Source of the DNA: Adlercreutzia rubneri
GTDB taxonomy: Bacteria; Actinomycetota; Coriobacteriia; Coriobacteriales; Eggerthellaceae
Direction of reading: 5' to 3'
Length of the DNA stretch: 64,000 bases
Assembly: GCF_009755265.1 (NCBI RefSeq)
Contig: NZ_WPOO01000009.1
Coordinates: 1-64,000 of the forward strand
The translations under genes and the position numbers were made by a program. Positions 45,542 through 54,501 of the stretch are shown here, one piece after another. The notes below the pieces were generated by a model. That model was not told the origin of the DNA. It saw only the letters and a list, made by a program, of their open reading frames with translations, and ran no database searches. The number at the start of each line of letters is the position of its first letter. The first letter of the stretch is position 1.

Positions 45542-46504
45542 CTATTCCTTTCCGAATTCCTCGACGAAGGCGTCGAAGGAGGGGCGATCCTGAATGGCAG
45601 CTCGGGGCGCGCTGCGGTCGATGCGCTTCACGAGATTGGCGAGCACGCCGCCGAAGCCCACTTCCGCGAACATCTTCGCGCCGACCGCCTGAAGCTTTGC
45701 CACGCTGGCCTCGAACTGCACGGGCGACACCAAGTGCGCCACCAGCTCCTCGCGAGCGCCGGCGACGTCAAGCGGCGCGGCGTGCACGTTGCCGATGACC
45801 GGCACCACCGGCTCGCGGAACTCCACCTTCGCCAGGTAGTCGGCGAAGGGCGCCTGCGCCGGCGCCATGAGCGGGCTGTGGAAGGCACCGGACGTGGCCA
45901 AGCGCGAGAAGCGGCCCTTGCTCGCGGCCCACGCCTCCTCGGCGCGGGTCACCGCCGCCGGCGTGCCGGCGATGACGATCTGGCCGCCGCCGTTCAGGTT
46001 CGCGGGCACGAGCACCTCGTCCTCGGCGCACTGAGCGCACAGTGCCTCGGCCTCGGGCAGCGTGATCTTCAGAAGCGCGCTCATAACGCCGGGATTCGCG
46101 TCGGCCGCCTCCCCCATGAGGCGCGACCTTTCAGCGATGAGCGCGAAGGCGTCCTCCTCGGCGAGCATGCCGCCGAGCACCATGGCGGAAATCTGCCCGA
46201 GAGAGAACCCGAGCAGCGCGTCCGGCTCGATGCCGCGCGCCTTAAGCGACCGCCCCATGCCGACCGACAGCGCCGCGATGGCGATCTGGGCGTTGCGCGT
46301 GTCGTTCAGCTCTTCGGGCGACGCGTCGCGCACCAGCGCTGCCACGTCGCGGCCGAGCACGTCCGAGGCGCAAGCGAACACGTTCGCCACCTCGGGGATG
46401 TCCAACAGATCGGCGCCCATGCCGGGCTTCTGGGAGCCCTGGCCCGAGGCCATGAACACCAGGCCAGCCGGGCCCAAAGGCGCCAAGGGGGTCTCATCAA
46501 GCAT
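45542..46504 (-). CDS. fabD: Malonyl-CoA:ACP transacylase FabD
   Basis: 320 residues. Motifs: ASGQGSQKPGMGADLL, GFSLGQIS (nucleophile Ser; most homologues read GHSLGE, so one His is changed to Phe) and GAFHSPLM with the catalytic His. It loads malonyl onto ACP. AAGGAGG precedes the ATG. Between fabK and fabG in the operon. Confidence 0.9.
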   Translation of the reverse strand: MLDETPLAPLGPAGLVFMASGQGSQKPGMGADLLDIPEVANVFACASDVLGRDVAALVRDASPEELNDTRNAQIAIAALSVGMGRSLKARGIEPDALLGFSLGQISAMVLGGMLAEEDAFALIAERSRLMGEAADANPGVMSALLKITLPEAEALCAQCAEDEVLVPANLNGGGQIVIAGTPAAVTRAEEAWAASKGRFSRLATSGAFHSPLMAPAQAPFADYLAKVEFREPVVPVIGNVHAAPLDVAGAREELVAHLVSPVQFEASVAKLQAVGAKMFAEVGFGGVLANLVKRIDRSAPRAAIQDRPSFDAFVEEFGKE

Positions 46505-46514
46505 GGCGGCCTCC

Positions 46515-47480
46515 TTACACGCGCGCCCGGCGGCTGTTCAGCTCGGCCAACTCGCCCAATGAGCGGCCGGCCAGGGCCTCGGCCTCGCGCACCATATCGG
46601 CAATGACGCCGGCCGCCGTGCCGCGCTCGGTCACCAGCGCAGCCACCTGGCCCGCCATGACCGAGCCGTTTTCCACGTCTCCCGCCACGGCCCGGGCGAG
46701 CGAGCCGGCGTACATGCCCTCCAGCTCTTCCCCGGAGGTGGCGGCCATCTCGATCTTGCGGCATTCGCGGGCGAACTTGTTCTTCAGGCCGCGCACGGGA
46801 TGCCCCGTGCCGCGCCCGGTGACGATGGTGTCGGAGTCCTTCGCCTTCAGCACCTTCTCCTTCCACGCCTCGTGCACGCCGCATTCCTCCACGGTGAGGA
46901 AGCGCGTGCCGCACTGCACGCCCTCGGCGCCCAGCGCGAAGGCGGCGAGCATCCCCCGGCCGTCCACGATGCCGCCGGCGGCGATGACGGGAATGGAAAC
47001 CGCCGCACACACCGACGGCACAAGGGCCATGGTGGTCAGCTCGCCGATATGTCCGCCAGCCTCGGTGCCCTCGGCCACCACGGCATCGGCGCCGAGGCGC
47101 TCCATGCGGGCCGCCAGCGCCGAGGAGGCCACCACGGGCACCACCTTCACGCCCGCTTCCTTCCACATCTTCATATAGTTGGCGGGACTGCCGGCGCCGG
47201 TGGTCACCACTTCCACGCCCAGCTCGCACACGAGCTCGGCCACCTCGCTCGCGCGCGGATCCATGAGCATGACATTGATGCCGATGGGCTTGCTCGTAAG
47301 GGCGCGGGCGCGGGCCACCTGCTCGCGAATCCATTCGGGCCGGGCGCCCCCGCAGGCGATGATGCCCAAGCCGCCGGCTTCGCTTACGGCGCCGGCCAGC
47401 CCTCCGTCGGCGATGCGGGCCATGGCCCCTTGCACGACGGGATATTCAATGCCCAAAAGCTCTGTGATACGGGTCTTCAT
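46515..47480 (-). CDS. fabK: Enoyl-ACP reductase II FabK (FMN-dependent)
   Basis: 321 residues from ATG 47480. TIM-barrel nitronate-monooxygenase-like fold: GIEYPVVQGAMARIADGGLA, GSPANYMKMWKEAGVKVVPV, VAEGTEAGGHIGELTT, PVIAAGGIVDGRGMLAAFAL. FabK reduces enoyl-ACP in the last step of the cycle and is insensitive to triclosan. First gene of the minus-strand operon; no FabI or FabL was seen. Confidence 0.9.
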   Translation of the reverse strand: MKTRITELLGIEYPVVQGAMARIADGGLAGAVSEAGGLGIIACGGARPEWIREQVARARALTSKPIGINVMLMDPRASEVAELVCELGVEVVTTGAGSPANYMKMWKEAGVKVVPVVASSALAARMERLGADAVVAEGTEAGGHIGELTTMALVPSVCAAVSIPVIAAGGIVDGRGMLAAFALGAEGVQCGTRFLTVEECGVHEAWKEKVLKAKDSDTIVTGRGTGHPVRGLKNKFARECRKIEMAATSGEELEGMYAGSLARAVAGDVENGSVMAGQVAALVTERGTAAGVIADMVREAEALAGRSLGELAELNSRRARV

Positions 47481-47524
47481 GAAAGCAGCTCGTCCTCTCT
47501 TTCGCTGCGGCAACACGCGCCTTG

Positions 47525-47537
47525 AGATAAACTATCT
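47525..47537. promoter_or_regulatory. Small dyad in the divergent fabK/fabH promoter
   Basis: AGATA, AAC, TATCT: a 13-base dyad 45 bases upstream of fabK and 140 before fabH. It could be part of a fatty-acid regulator site; clear -10/-35 boxes were not identified. Confidence 0.3.
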
Positions 47538-47676
47538 GAGAAATCTTAAGGAATTCGCCCCAAAAACTGACCGCGCGTTTAAAATCTTCACCAAACATCT
47601 CATCGTTGAGCAGAAAACTTGGCGATATGGGGCATCATAGAGCAGGTTGAGGCATCACTTACGGAAAGGAACGGCT

Positions 47677-48861
47677 TTGGGCAGCGTCATCATCGGATCG
47701 GGCAGAGCGCTGCCCGCGCGCATCGTCACCAACGACGAGCTCTCGGAAATCGTAGACACCACCGACGAGTGGATCGTCCCGCGCACGGGCATTCACACCC
47801 GCCATGTCGCCATCGAGGAGACCTGCACCGATCTGGGCGCCCAAGCCGCGCTGCGAGCGCTGGGGCTTGAGGAAGGCGGTTGGCAGCGCGAGGCGGGAGC
47901 GATCGAAGCTGCCAGCCTGGACATGATAATCTGCCCGACGCTCACCGCCGACACCCACTTCCCCTCCGAGGCCGCCCGCATCCGCGAGCGCATCGGTGCC
48001 ACAAACGCCGTGTGCTACGACATGTCCTGCGCCTGCTCCGGCTGCGTCTACGGGCTTTCCACCGCTGACCTCATCATGGCCGGCGCCGCCTTCGCGCGCC
48101 AGGAAGCCGCCCGCACCGGGACGCCTCTGCGCTGCAACGACGTGCGCCGCGTACTCGTGGTGGCCGCCGAGCGCCTGAGCAAGCTCGTCGACTGGGAAGA
48201 GCGCGCCACGTGCATCCTGTTCGGCGACGGCGCCGGGGCCGTGGTGCTGGAATGGCGCGACGAGGCGGAGACCGGTGCTGCCGGCGCCGATGGCGCTGCC
48301 GGAGCCGCCGGAGCTGCCGGAGCCGCCGGAGCCGATGCGCCCGGCATCCTCTCCTCGTACATGGAAAACACCGACGACGTCGACCGCACCCTCTGGTGCG
48401 ACAGCGCCTTCGCCTCCCGCGAGGTGCCCTTCGCCGCCGACGGCACGACCGCTGCTGCCGGCACCTCCGCCACCGCTGCCCCGCGCCTCGCCGCTGCCGA
48501 TGCGGAAAGCGACCCCTATATGCGCATGGCCGGCCAGGCGGTGTTCAAGTTCGCCACCTCCGCCATGATGCGCTGCACCGAGGAGGCGCTTACCCGCGCC
48601 GGGCTGACCACCGACGACGTCACCTTGTTCACACCGCACCAGGCCAACGAGCGCATCATCCGCTACGCCGCCAAGAAAATGGACCTGCCCATGGAGCGCT
48701 TCCAGGTGATCATCGACCACGTCGGCAACGTCAGCGGCGCAAGCGCCCTCATCGCCCTGAACGAGGCGCTCTGCGAAGGCAAACTGCAACCGGGAGACAT
48801 CGCCTGCATGACCGCCTTCGGCGGCGGCCTCACCGCCGGCTCCTGCGTCATCCGCATTTAG
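47677..48861 (+). CDS. fabH: Beta-ketoacyl-ACP synthase III (FabH) with a low-complexity insertion
   Basis: 394 residues from a TTG at 47677 (GGAAAGGA before it). Catalytic Cys near residue 120 in SCACSGCVYG, His in TPHQANERII and Asn in HVGNVSGASA. The family is about 325 residues. The excess lies in the middle and includes a run of Gly-Ala repeats (48292-48336) and an Ala/Thr-rich segment between the conserved FGDGAGAVVL and RMAGQAVF blocks. It starts fatty acid synthesis by condensing acetyl-CoA with malonyl-ACP. It faces away from the fabK operon across a shared promoter region. Confidence 0.9.
   Translation: MGSVIIGSGRALPARIVTNDELSEIVDTTDEWIVPRTGIHTRHVAIEETCTDLGAQAALRALGLEEGGWQREAGAIEAASLDMIICPTLTADTHFPSEAARIRERIGATNAVCYDMSCACSGCVYGLSTADLIMAGAAFARQEAARTGTPLRCNDVRRVLVVAAERLSKLVDWEERATCILFGDGAGAVVLEWRDEAETGAAGADGAAGAAGAAGAAGADAPGILSSYMENTDDVDRTLWCDSAFASREVPFAADGTTAAAGTSATAAPRLAAADAESDPYMRMAGQAVFKFATSAMMRCTEEALTRAGLTTDDVTLFTPHQANERIIRYAAKKMDLPMERFQVIIDHVGNVSGASALIALNEALCEGKLQPGDIACMTAFGGGLTAGSCVIRI
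48292..48336 (+). repeat. Nine-base tandem repeats inside fabH
   Basis: Five imperfect copies of GGAGCYGCC encode the Gly-Ala-Ala run. Array length could vary by slippage, always in frame. Confidence 0.7.
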
Positions 48862-48894
48862 ACCGCAACCCCAGCAACTAAGGCTCAATAGGCT

Positions 48895-49013
48895 GCGAGA
48901 AGGCGGAGGGGTGCCGCGCGCAGTTCTTTCTATGGCATAACGAAATGTCGGCAGCTCCCGACGAGCCCTGCCATAGAAAGCTGTTTGAGCACGGCGCCCC
49001 TCCGCCTTCTCGC
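48895..49013. repeat. Large two-stem hairpin between convergent fabH and capA-like genes
   Basis: Outer arms 48895-48916 and 48992-49013 match at 21 of 22 positions. Nested inner arms CTTTCTATGGCA (48926-48937) and TGCCATAGAAAG (48969-48980) are exact. Central loop of 31 bases. It fills most of the 175-base gap. It lies too far from a U-run to be a standard terminator, but would fold strongly in either transcript. Confidence 0.7.
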
Positions 49014-49036
49014 GGCCGGACAGGTTAATCGATACT

Positions 49037-50194
49037 TTAGGAGGCAGCCGCAATGCGGTCGGCGGCTTCTTGCACCTTCGCGTCGATGCGGGCCTTCTCA
49101 TCCCCTTCGGCCAGTACCGGCTGGTAGGTGTTGCGGTCGGTCTCCGTGGAAACCGAGGCGGCGATGAAATCCACGTCGTCGTTCTTGGCCACCTCGTCAC
49201 CGGTCACCGTGAACGTTTGCTGGAAGATGAGGCAATCTTTGTCGTCGGGGTTGGTGTTACCGCCGAAGCAGAAGTTGCCGAGGCTGTAGACAATGTAGCG
49301 GCCCTGATACACCTCCCAGCCCTGCACCACGTGCGGGTGCGAGCCCACCACTACATCGGCCCCCGCATCAATAGCGGCGCGCCCGGCGGTCTGCTGCCCC
49401 TCGGTGATGTCGTACTCGTGCTCCTGGCCCCAGTGCACGTACACGATCACGAGCTGGGCGCCCTCGGCGCGGGCCGCGGCGATGTTGTCGGTCATCTCCT
49501 TGGTGTTCTCGGCGCTGTCCTCGGGGAAGTACGACCCGATGAGCGCCACCTTCACGCCCTTCACATCCAGATACGCGATGCGGTCGTAGCCGAAGCTTTG
49601 CACCCCCTCGGCGTCCAGCGCGGCAATGGTGTCGTCGTAGCCCGTCTGGCCGTAGTCCTGGGAGTGGTTGTTGGCCAGCGTCGCCGCCTCTACCGAGGCG
49701 CTGGAAAAGATCTTGGCGTACTCCGGCTTGCCGCGGAAGGCGAACTTCTTGTCGGCCCGCTCGCCGCCCTCGGTCAGCGCACCCTCCATGTTCACCACGG
49801 TAAGGTCGTCGGAGCCGAACAGGTCGGCGACGTTGCGCAAGAAGTAGGTGGCATCGCCCTCCTCGGCCTGCCAGCGGCTGTTGAAGGACCGCTCGTTCTC
49901 GTAGTTGATGTCGGTACCGAGCGTGCAGTCGCCGGCGAAGGTGACGGTCAGCGTCACGGGCTCGGAAGACGCCTTGTCCCCGCCGGCCGTCTCTCCGCCG
50001 TCAGAGGCAGCCGGAGCTGCCGGCGTGTCGGTTGGCGCCGGAGTCGTCGACGCCGAAGCTTCGACGGCCGAGTCCCGACCCTCGGAGGCACCGGCACGGC
50101 CGGCGAGCAAGAGCCCAATAGCCGCAAGTTCGACAACAATAACAACAACGAGAAGGATCTTCAGCGGAGTCGGACAGGTCGGTTTCGCGTACAT
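49037..50194 (-). CDS. CapA-family (PgsA-like) metallophosphatase-fold protein
   Basis: 385 residues with an N-terminal membrane helix and a Ser/Ala/Thr-rich linker. The CapA domain carries FAGDCTLGTDINYE, NMEGALTEGG, ANNHSQDYGQTG and GADVVVGSHPHVVQGWEVY, which include the metal-binding Asp, Asn and His residues. CapA homologues act in poly-gamma-glutamate or capsule metabolism; no pgsBC neighbours are present here. Starts 21 bases after the tail-anchored gene. Confidence 0.82.
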   Translation of the reverse strand: MYAKPTCPTPLKILLVVVIVVELAAIGLLLAGRAGASEGRDSAVEASASTTPAPTDTPAAPAASDGGETAGGDKASSEPVTLTVTFAGDCTLGTDINYENERSFNSRWQAEEGDATYFLRNVADLFGSDDLTVVNMEGALTEGGERADKKFAFRGKPEYAKIFSSASVEAATLANNHSQDYGQTGYDDTIAALDAEGVQSFGYDRIAYLDVKGVKVALIGSYFPEDSAENTKEMTDNIAAARAEGAQLVIVYVHWGQEHEYDITEGQQTAGRAAIDAGADVVVGSHPHVVQGWEVYQGRYIVYSLGNFCFGGNTNPDDKDCLIFQQTFTVTGDEVAKNDDVDFIAASVSTETDRNTYQPVLAEGDEKARIDAKVQEAADRIAAAS

Positions 50195-50215
50195 GTAATG
50201 CCTTTTCTAGAACCC

Positions 50216-51070
50216 TTAGAACACTAAGAGGCAAACGATCACAACAAGAAGAACGACGATCAGGGGAACGGCGATCTTGACGAACATCGGCACCCCGGAG
50301 CCGCCCTGGGTGCCGCCGTAGTTGGCCCGGCCGCTCATGACGCCGGCGAATCCGACGTCGGAGGCGCTCGAGCCGCGCGGACGACGCGCGGGCGCCGGAG
50401 CGCCGGGAGCCCCCTCGGCGGGCGCGACGAAGCCCTGCCCAGCCCGGGAATGCCAGGTGCGGTTGTCCATGACATCGATCATCGGGTCGTGGCGGTCGCG
50501 GTCGTCGCGGGAGTAGGCGGAAATCTGGTGGCTCTCGTTGAAGGTGCGCGAGTCGATACTGCCCCGGCCGTCGATGACCTCGCGGTTGAGCGCGCGGCCC
50601 CGCCGAGCTTCCGACAGGGCATCGCGAGAGGCGCGGGCGCGCTCGTAGCTTTCCATGGAGGAGCGGGTGAGGTCGTAGCTTTCCTGGGAGGACAAAGGCG
50701 GCACCACGCGCGTTCGGCGCTGGCCGGCGCGCTGGGCCGGGGTTGCGGGTGCGGGACGCTGCTGGGCGGCGCGACGAGCCTCCTGCTCGCGCTGCTGGGC
50801 CGCAAGGGCCTCGCGCCGGGCCGCGCGATCGGCATCGCGCTGGGCGGCGCTGGCCGTATAGGCGCGGGACGCCTGCTGGGAGCGCAGGCGCGCGTCACGG
50901 GCGCGCATCTCGTCTTGGGTCGCGTAGGACTGCAAAATGCTCTCTCGCGAGGGGCGCGTGGTGATCTTGCCCCGCGAGCCCTGGGGAGCCCGGCCGGCCG
51001 GAGCCGGCGCATCGGGTCGCTCGGGGCTGCGGCCGTAGGCATCCCCTCGGGGGTCTTGGTTCATTCCCAT
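50216..51070 (-). CDS. Tail-anchored protein with charged helical domain, unknown function
   Basis: 284 residues. Gln/Arg/Ala-rich segments predicted as a long helix or coiled coil (for example ALAAQQREQEARRAAQQRPA), then a Pro-rich stretch and a C-terminal hydrophobic helix (IAVPLIVVLLVVIVCLLVF) ending the protein. Such a tail anchor puts the charged domain in the cytoplasm. It is upstream of the capA-like gene in the same operon. No homologue recognised. Confidence 0.6.
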   Translation of the reverse strand: MGMNQDPRGDAYGRSPERPDAPAPAGRAPQGSRGKITTRPSRESILQSYATQDEMRARDARLRSQQASRAYTASAAQRDADRAARREALAAQQREQEARRAAQQRPAPATPAQRAGQRRTRVVPPLSSQESYDLTRSSMESYERARASRDALSEARRGRALNREVIDGRGSIDSRTFNESHQISAYSRDDRDRHDPMIDVMDNRTWHSRAGQGFVAPAEGAPGAPAPARRPRGSSASDVGFAGVMSGRANYGGTQGGSGVPMFVKIAVPLIVVLLVVIVCLLVF

Positions 51071-51282
51071 GGATGATCAACCTCGTGTTCGTTTCCGTCG
51101 TGCGTTTCGCGTGTTCGTTTGGTGGCAGCACGCCGGCCGCCAAAGCAGCTTGCGTGCGGTTGTGTCCATCGAAATACAGGTGGGCTCATTATAGGCAAAA
51201 TATCGCCTTGCGACCTCCCCTCTTCGCGAAAAGCCCTCAGACCTCAACAATCGGCAGCGGCGAAAACCTCAACACGTGCAGC

Positions 51283-51310
51283 AAGGGTCGACCAACATCG
51301 CCCCCTACGG
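51283..51310. repeat. Half copy of the REP-like repeat
   Basis: The right arm region (GGTCGACCAACATCGCCCCC then TACGGG) matches the CGACC...CGCCCCCTACGG half of copies 1 and 3. It lies in the 546-base gap 51071-51616, in which no gene or other structure was supported. Confidence 0.5.
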
Positions 51311-51616
51311 GAGCCAAACGGCAGCGGCCCCCCACAACTTCTGCGCAACCCGCGCCGTTTCCGCTTGCATGCCGTCAACAATGGCGACGGGATGGAAACG
51401 GGCGTATTTCAAGGCGGCTTCTTTCTTCCGAACAAGTTCTCTTACGCATACGCGATTCCAACAATGCCCAGTTCAGAGCCTATTTGTGACCTGGACACCC
51501 TAAGATAGGCACTGTCAAGTTCCATTCTTGGCCCTTACCGCACGAGAGGGTTCGCCTCGCAAAGAAGAAGCCCGTCCGCGACTCCGTCGATAGGCCTCGT
51601 GAAAGGAAGAAGCGTC

Positions 51617-52405
51617 ATGAAGGCATCGAAACTCATAGCCGCCGTTGTTTCCGGCGCCGCCGCGCTCGCCCTGGTCGGCGGCATCGCCTACGCCATAGAA
51701 CCCGACCGCGACCCCGCGACCCTGCCCATGCCCGAGGCGGCCCAGGGCACCTCCATCGCCAAGCAGGTGGCCTCCATTATCGTCTACGAGGATCAGGAAG
51801 AGGCGGTGGCCATGGCCTCCGAGTTCGACGACATCCACGACGAGCTGGCCCTGGATGCGGTTTCCAGCCGCGCTTCCCTGTCCGCCAAGCACAGCGCGAG
51901 CCACGATGCCACAGCCAAGACCGCCGCGAGCGCTGCCGGCGAGACGCCCGAAGGCTCCGACGATTCCATCGACGTGGAGGCCGTCGACGTGACCGAGCCC
52001 CTCGAGACCATCTCCCCCGAAGGCGATGAAATGGTAGCGGACTCCATCGACGTGAACGGGGACATCGTCACCTACGTCCCCTCCTACGAAAGCGCCTCGG
52101 CTCCCGCCTCCGGTGCGGGACTGTGGATGGGCTCCGATAGCACCACCGATGGCAGCTGGGGCTACTTCATCGGTCACAACCCCGGCGACTTCACCTGCGT
52201 CATGACCCTGAAGAACGGGGATCCCGTCACCGTGTGCGACTCCGATGGGAACACGCGCACCTACTCCGTCGTCGACGAGTTCATCGTTCCCGATAGCACC
52301 TACTGGGAGGACATCCAGTCCCGCGTGACCGACTACGGCGAGTCGATCATTCTGCAGACATGCTGCGGAGACAACGCCCATTACCGCGTGGTCATCGCCG
52401 TCTAG
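51617..52405 (+). CDS. Secreted sortase-like transpeptidase
   Basis: 262 residues from ATG 51617 (GAAAGGAAG upstream). An N-terminal signal helix (LIAAVVSGAAALALVGGIAY), then a ~130-residue Glu/Ala/Ser-rich spacer. The C-terminal domain has GYFIGHNPGDF with the catalytic His, then GDPVTVCDSDGNTRTYSVVD, ILQTCC with the Cys and YRVVIAV with the Arg. The order His-Cys-Arg and the LQTC site fit sortases, though the TLxTC motif reads ILQTC. No LPxTG substrates are encoded nearby. Confidence 0.7.
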   Translation: MKASKLIAAVVSGAAALALVGGIAYAIEPDRDPATLPMPEAAQGTSIAKQVASIIVYEDQEEAVAMASEFDDIHDELALDAVSSRASLSAKHSASHDATAKTAASAAGETPEGSDDSIDVEAVDVTEPLETISPEGDEMVADSIDVNGDIVTYVPSYESASAPASGAGLWMGSDSTTDGSWGYFIGHNPGDFTCVMTLKNGDPVTVCDSDGNTRTYSVVDEFIVPDSTYWEDIQSRVTDYGESIILQTCCGDNAHYRVVIAV

Positions 52406-52436
52406 AGGCGACAGCGACCCGCTCCTCCCCTCTTCC

Positions 52437-52470
52437 GAGCCGCCCGGTCATACCGATCGGGCGGCTCTTT
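52437..52470 (+). terminator. Intrinsic terminator after the sortase-like gene
   Basis: A perfect 10-bp stem (52437-52446 with 52458-52467) with an 11-base loop and a TTT tail, 31 bases after the stop. Confidence 0.75.
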
Positions 52471-52531
52471 GCCGGCAGGTTGCGCTACCCTAGGGAATCA
52501 CTGCGGAATGCACCCTCGAGAAAGGACCCTC

Positions 52532-53440
52532 ATGGCACGCCTCGGCGTTATCGACCTCGGCTCCAATTCGGTTCGCCTAGTCGTTTACGAGACCAAGCGG
52601 GAAGATGCCGCCAAGCCCTTCCGCACGTTGGTCGACGAGAAGAAGATGGCTGGCCTTGCCGCCTACGTGACCGACGGGGCCCTCTCCAGCGCGGGCATCG
52701 CACGAGCCGTAACCGTGCTGAGCGACCTGCTGAAGCTGGCCGACAACCTCAACTGCGCGCGCGTCGATATCTTCGCCACCGCCGTGCTGCGCAACTGCGC
52801 GAATTCCAAAGCGGCGACTGCGGCCATCGAGACAGCCATCAACCATAGGGTGCGCGTGCTCTCCGCCCGCGAGGAGGCCCACCTCGGGTTCGTCGGCGCC
52901 TCCATCGGCACACCCCTTGCAGCAGGCACGCTCATCGATGTTGGCGGCGGCTCGACGGAGCTGACGGCCCTTGCGTCCGATGGCGACCATGCGGGGATCT
53001 CGATACCTTTCGGCTGCGTGCTCGCCTACGCGAACTACGTGCGCTGCGTCATTCCCACCCCGGCCGAATGCCGCACCATCGCCGACGCGTTCCGCAAAGA
53101 ACTCCAGACGCTACCGAATTTGGAGGGGTACCGAAGCGAGCGGCTCTACGGCATCGGCGGATCGGTGCGCGCCCTCGCGAAGATGGTCGCCGCCGTGTGG
53201 GGCGACGACACTCGGCCCAAGAGCATCAGCCGCAAGGACATGGAAGGGCTCGCCGATCTCCTTCAGGGCGACGTCTCCGTTTTCGCCCATCGCGCTGTGA
53301 AAGCCGCCCCCGACCGCGTTCACAGCCTCGTTCCCGGCATGATCATCGTGCGCACGCTCGCAGAGGAGCTGGGCGCCGCCGAAGTTATCCCCTGCAAATA
53401 CGGCATCCGCGAGGGCTACCTCGTCACCCACATGCTTTAG
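52532..53440 (+). CDS. Exopolyphosphatase/pppGpp phosphatase family protein (Ppx/GppA)
   Basis: 302 residues from ATG 52532 (AAAGGA upstream). Actin-like fold: GVIDLGSNSVRLVVYE at the start, second phosphate loop LIDVGGGSTEL and the catalytic-Glu region AREEAHLGFVGA. Length fits the two-domain PPX type lacking the C-terminal HD domain. It hydrolyses polyphosphate or pppGpp, linked to stress. Monocistronic; ends near the REP copy 3. Confidence 0.85.
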   Translation: MARLGVIDLGSNSVRLVVYETKREDAAKPFRTLVDEKKMAGLAAYVTDGALSSAGIARAVTVLSDLLKLADNLNCARVDIFATAVLRNCANSKAATAAIETAINHRVRVLSAREEAHLGFVGASIGTPLAAGTLIDVGGGSTELTALASDGDHAGISIPFGCVLAYANYVRCVIPTPAECRTIADAFRKELQTLPNLEGYRSERLYGIGGSVRALAKMVAAVWGDDTRPKSISRKDMEGLADLLQGDVSVFAHRAVKAAPDRVHSLVPGMIIVRTLAEELGAAEVIPCKYGIREGYLVTHML

Positions 53441-53490
53441 GGCCCCGCCGGTTTACCCTGTGGAGCCGGCCAACCTCGCTTGCCCCACAT

Positions 53491-53573
53491 CCCGTAGGGC
53501 TGACCCTGGTCAGCCCTCTCAACCGGAATGATGCCCCCAGCTGCGAAGGGGCGACCAAGGTCGCCCCCTACGG
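53491..53573. repeat. REP-like double-hairpin repeat, copy 3
   Basis: Outer arms CCCGTAGGG and CCCTACGG enclose GGGCTGACCCTGGTCAGCCC and GGGGCGACCAAGGTCGCCCC. Between two convergent 3' ends. Confidence 0.8.
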
Positions 53574-53590
53574 ATCGCACTTGCAGGGCT

Positions 53591-54277
53591 CTACAACAGC
53601 TCGGCCGCCAAACGCCGGGCCTTCTCCATCACTTCGCGCTCCAGATCGGCAATGGCCGGCGGCGTCCAGCTGACGGCGTCGGCCCCGGCCGCAATGGTGG
53701 CGCGGATGGCGTCGTCGGTCGGGCCGCCCGTGGCGATGATCGGCAGGTCGGGATATTCCCGGCGCAAAGCCTCCACCACCTGGGGCGTGCGCGAGCCGGC
53801 GGCCACGTTCACGATGGAGGCGCCAGCCGCAATCTGGCGGCGCACCACGTCATCGGCGGCGCAGGCCGTCACGCACACGGGCACGGCCACCTTCTCCACG
53901 AGCGCCGAGATGGACTCCACGGGAATGGACGTGTTCACCACGACGGCGGCCACGCCGGACATCTCGGAGTGCAGGGCCGCCTCCACGCAGCGCTCGCCCT
54001 GGGTGATGGAGCCGCCGACCCCGTTGAACACCGGGCGCTGGGACGCGGCCACGAGCGCCTGGGTGATGGCCGGCTGGCAGGTGAAGGGGTACACCGCGAG
54101 CACCGCATCGGCGTCGCAGTGGCAGATGACGGCCAGATCCGTCGAGAACACGAGCGAGCGGATCTTGCGTCCCTGAATGGCGATGCCGGGGGCCGTACGC
54201 ATGACCTCGGGCACGGAAAGCACGCTCTCGTGGGCCCCCGCCCGCTCCGCATGTTCTCTCTTGATGACCTTGGTCAC
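53591..54277 (-). CDS. TIM-barrel-like protein of unknown function
   Basis: 228 residues from a GTG at 54277 (GAGGAG upstream). Repeating beta/alpha units: VFSTDLAVICHCDADAVLAV, VFNGVGGSITQGERC, VNVAAGSRTPQVVEAL, and a phosphate-binding-like IIATGGPTDDAIRATIAAGA. It resembles (beta/alpha)8 phosphate-binding barrels. Such genes are often named hydrolases, but no catalytic residues can be assigned. The neighbouring HAD phosphatase is divergent. Confidence 0.6.
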   Translation of the reverse strand: MTKVIKREHAERAGAHESVLSVPEVMRTAPGIAIQGRKIRSLVFSTDLAVICHCDADAVLAVYPFTCQPAITQALVAASQRPVFNGVGGSITQGERCVEAALHSEMSGVAAVVVNTSIPVESISALVEKVAVPVCVTACAADDVVRRQIAAGASIVNVAAGSRTPQVVEALRREYPDLPIIATGGPTDDAIRATIAAGADAVSWTPPAIADLEREVMEKARRLAAELL

Positions 54278-54501
54278 AGCCGTACTCCTCGCTCTTGCCG
54301 CCTTCGGCGCCGCACCGACGCCTTCTTTTCGGAACGCCCAGTATAGCAAGAGGGGCGCCCGCGCTACCGCTGAAGTCGCCCCCTGCGCCATCTTTCCGCT
54401 TCCGAGGCGGCAAGGCGCCTTCAGTGGGGTACGCTTCTGCCGACGAAACCCTGCGGCGCGCAGGCCTTAAGCCCCGGCGCCGCCCACGGAAGGAGTGCCC
54501 T

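Noticed and set aside
47659..49200. 513-residue open frame opposite fabH
   Set aside because: Crosses the hairpin and both flanking genes; no coherent domain.
49037..50194. A poly-gamma-glutamate synthesis operon
   Set aside because: Only a CapA-like gene is present, with no pgsB or pgsC neighbours.
51515..52381. 288-residue open frame opposite the sortase-like gene
   Set aside because: The + strand gene has a signal peptide and His/Cys/Arg triad; the antisense frame shows only Gly/His-rich composition.
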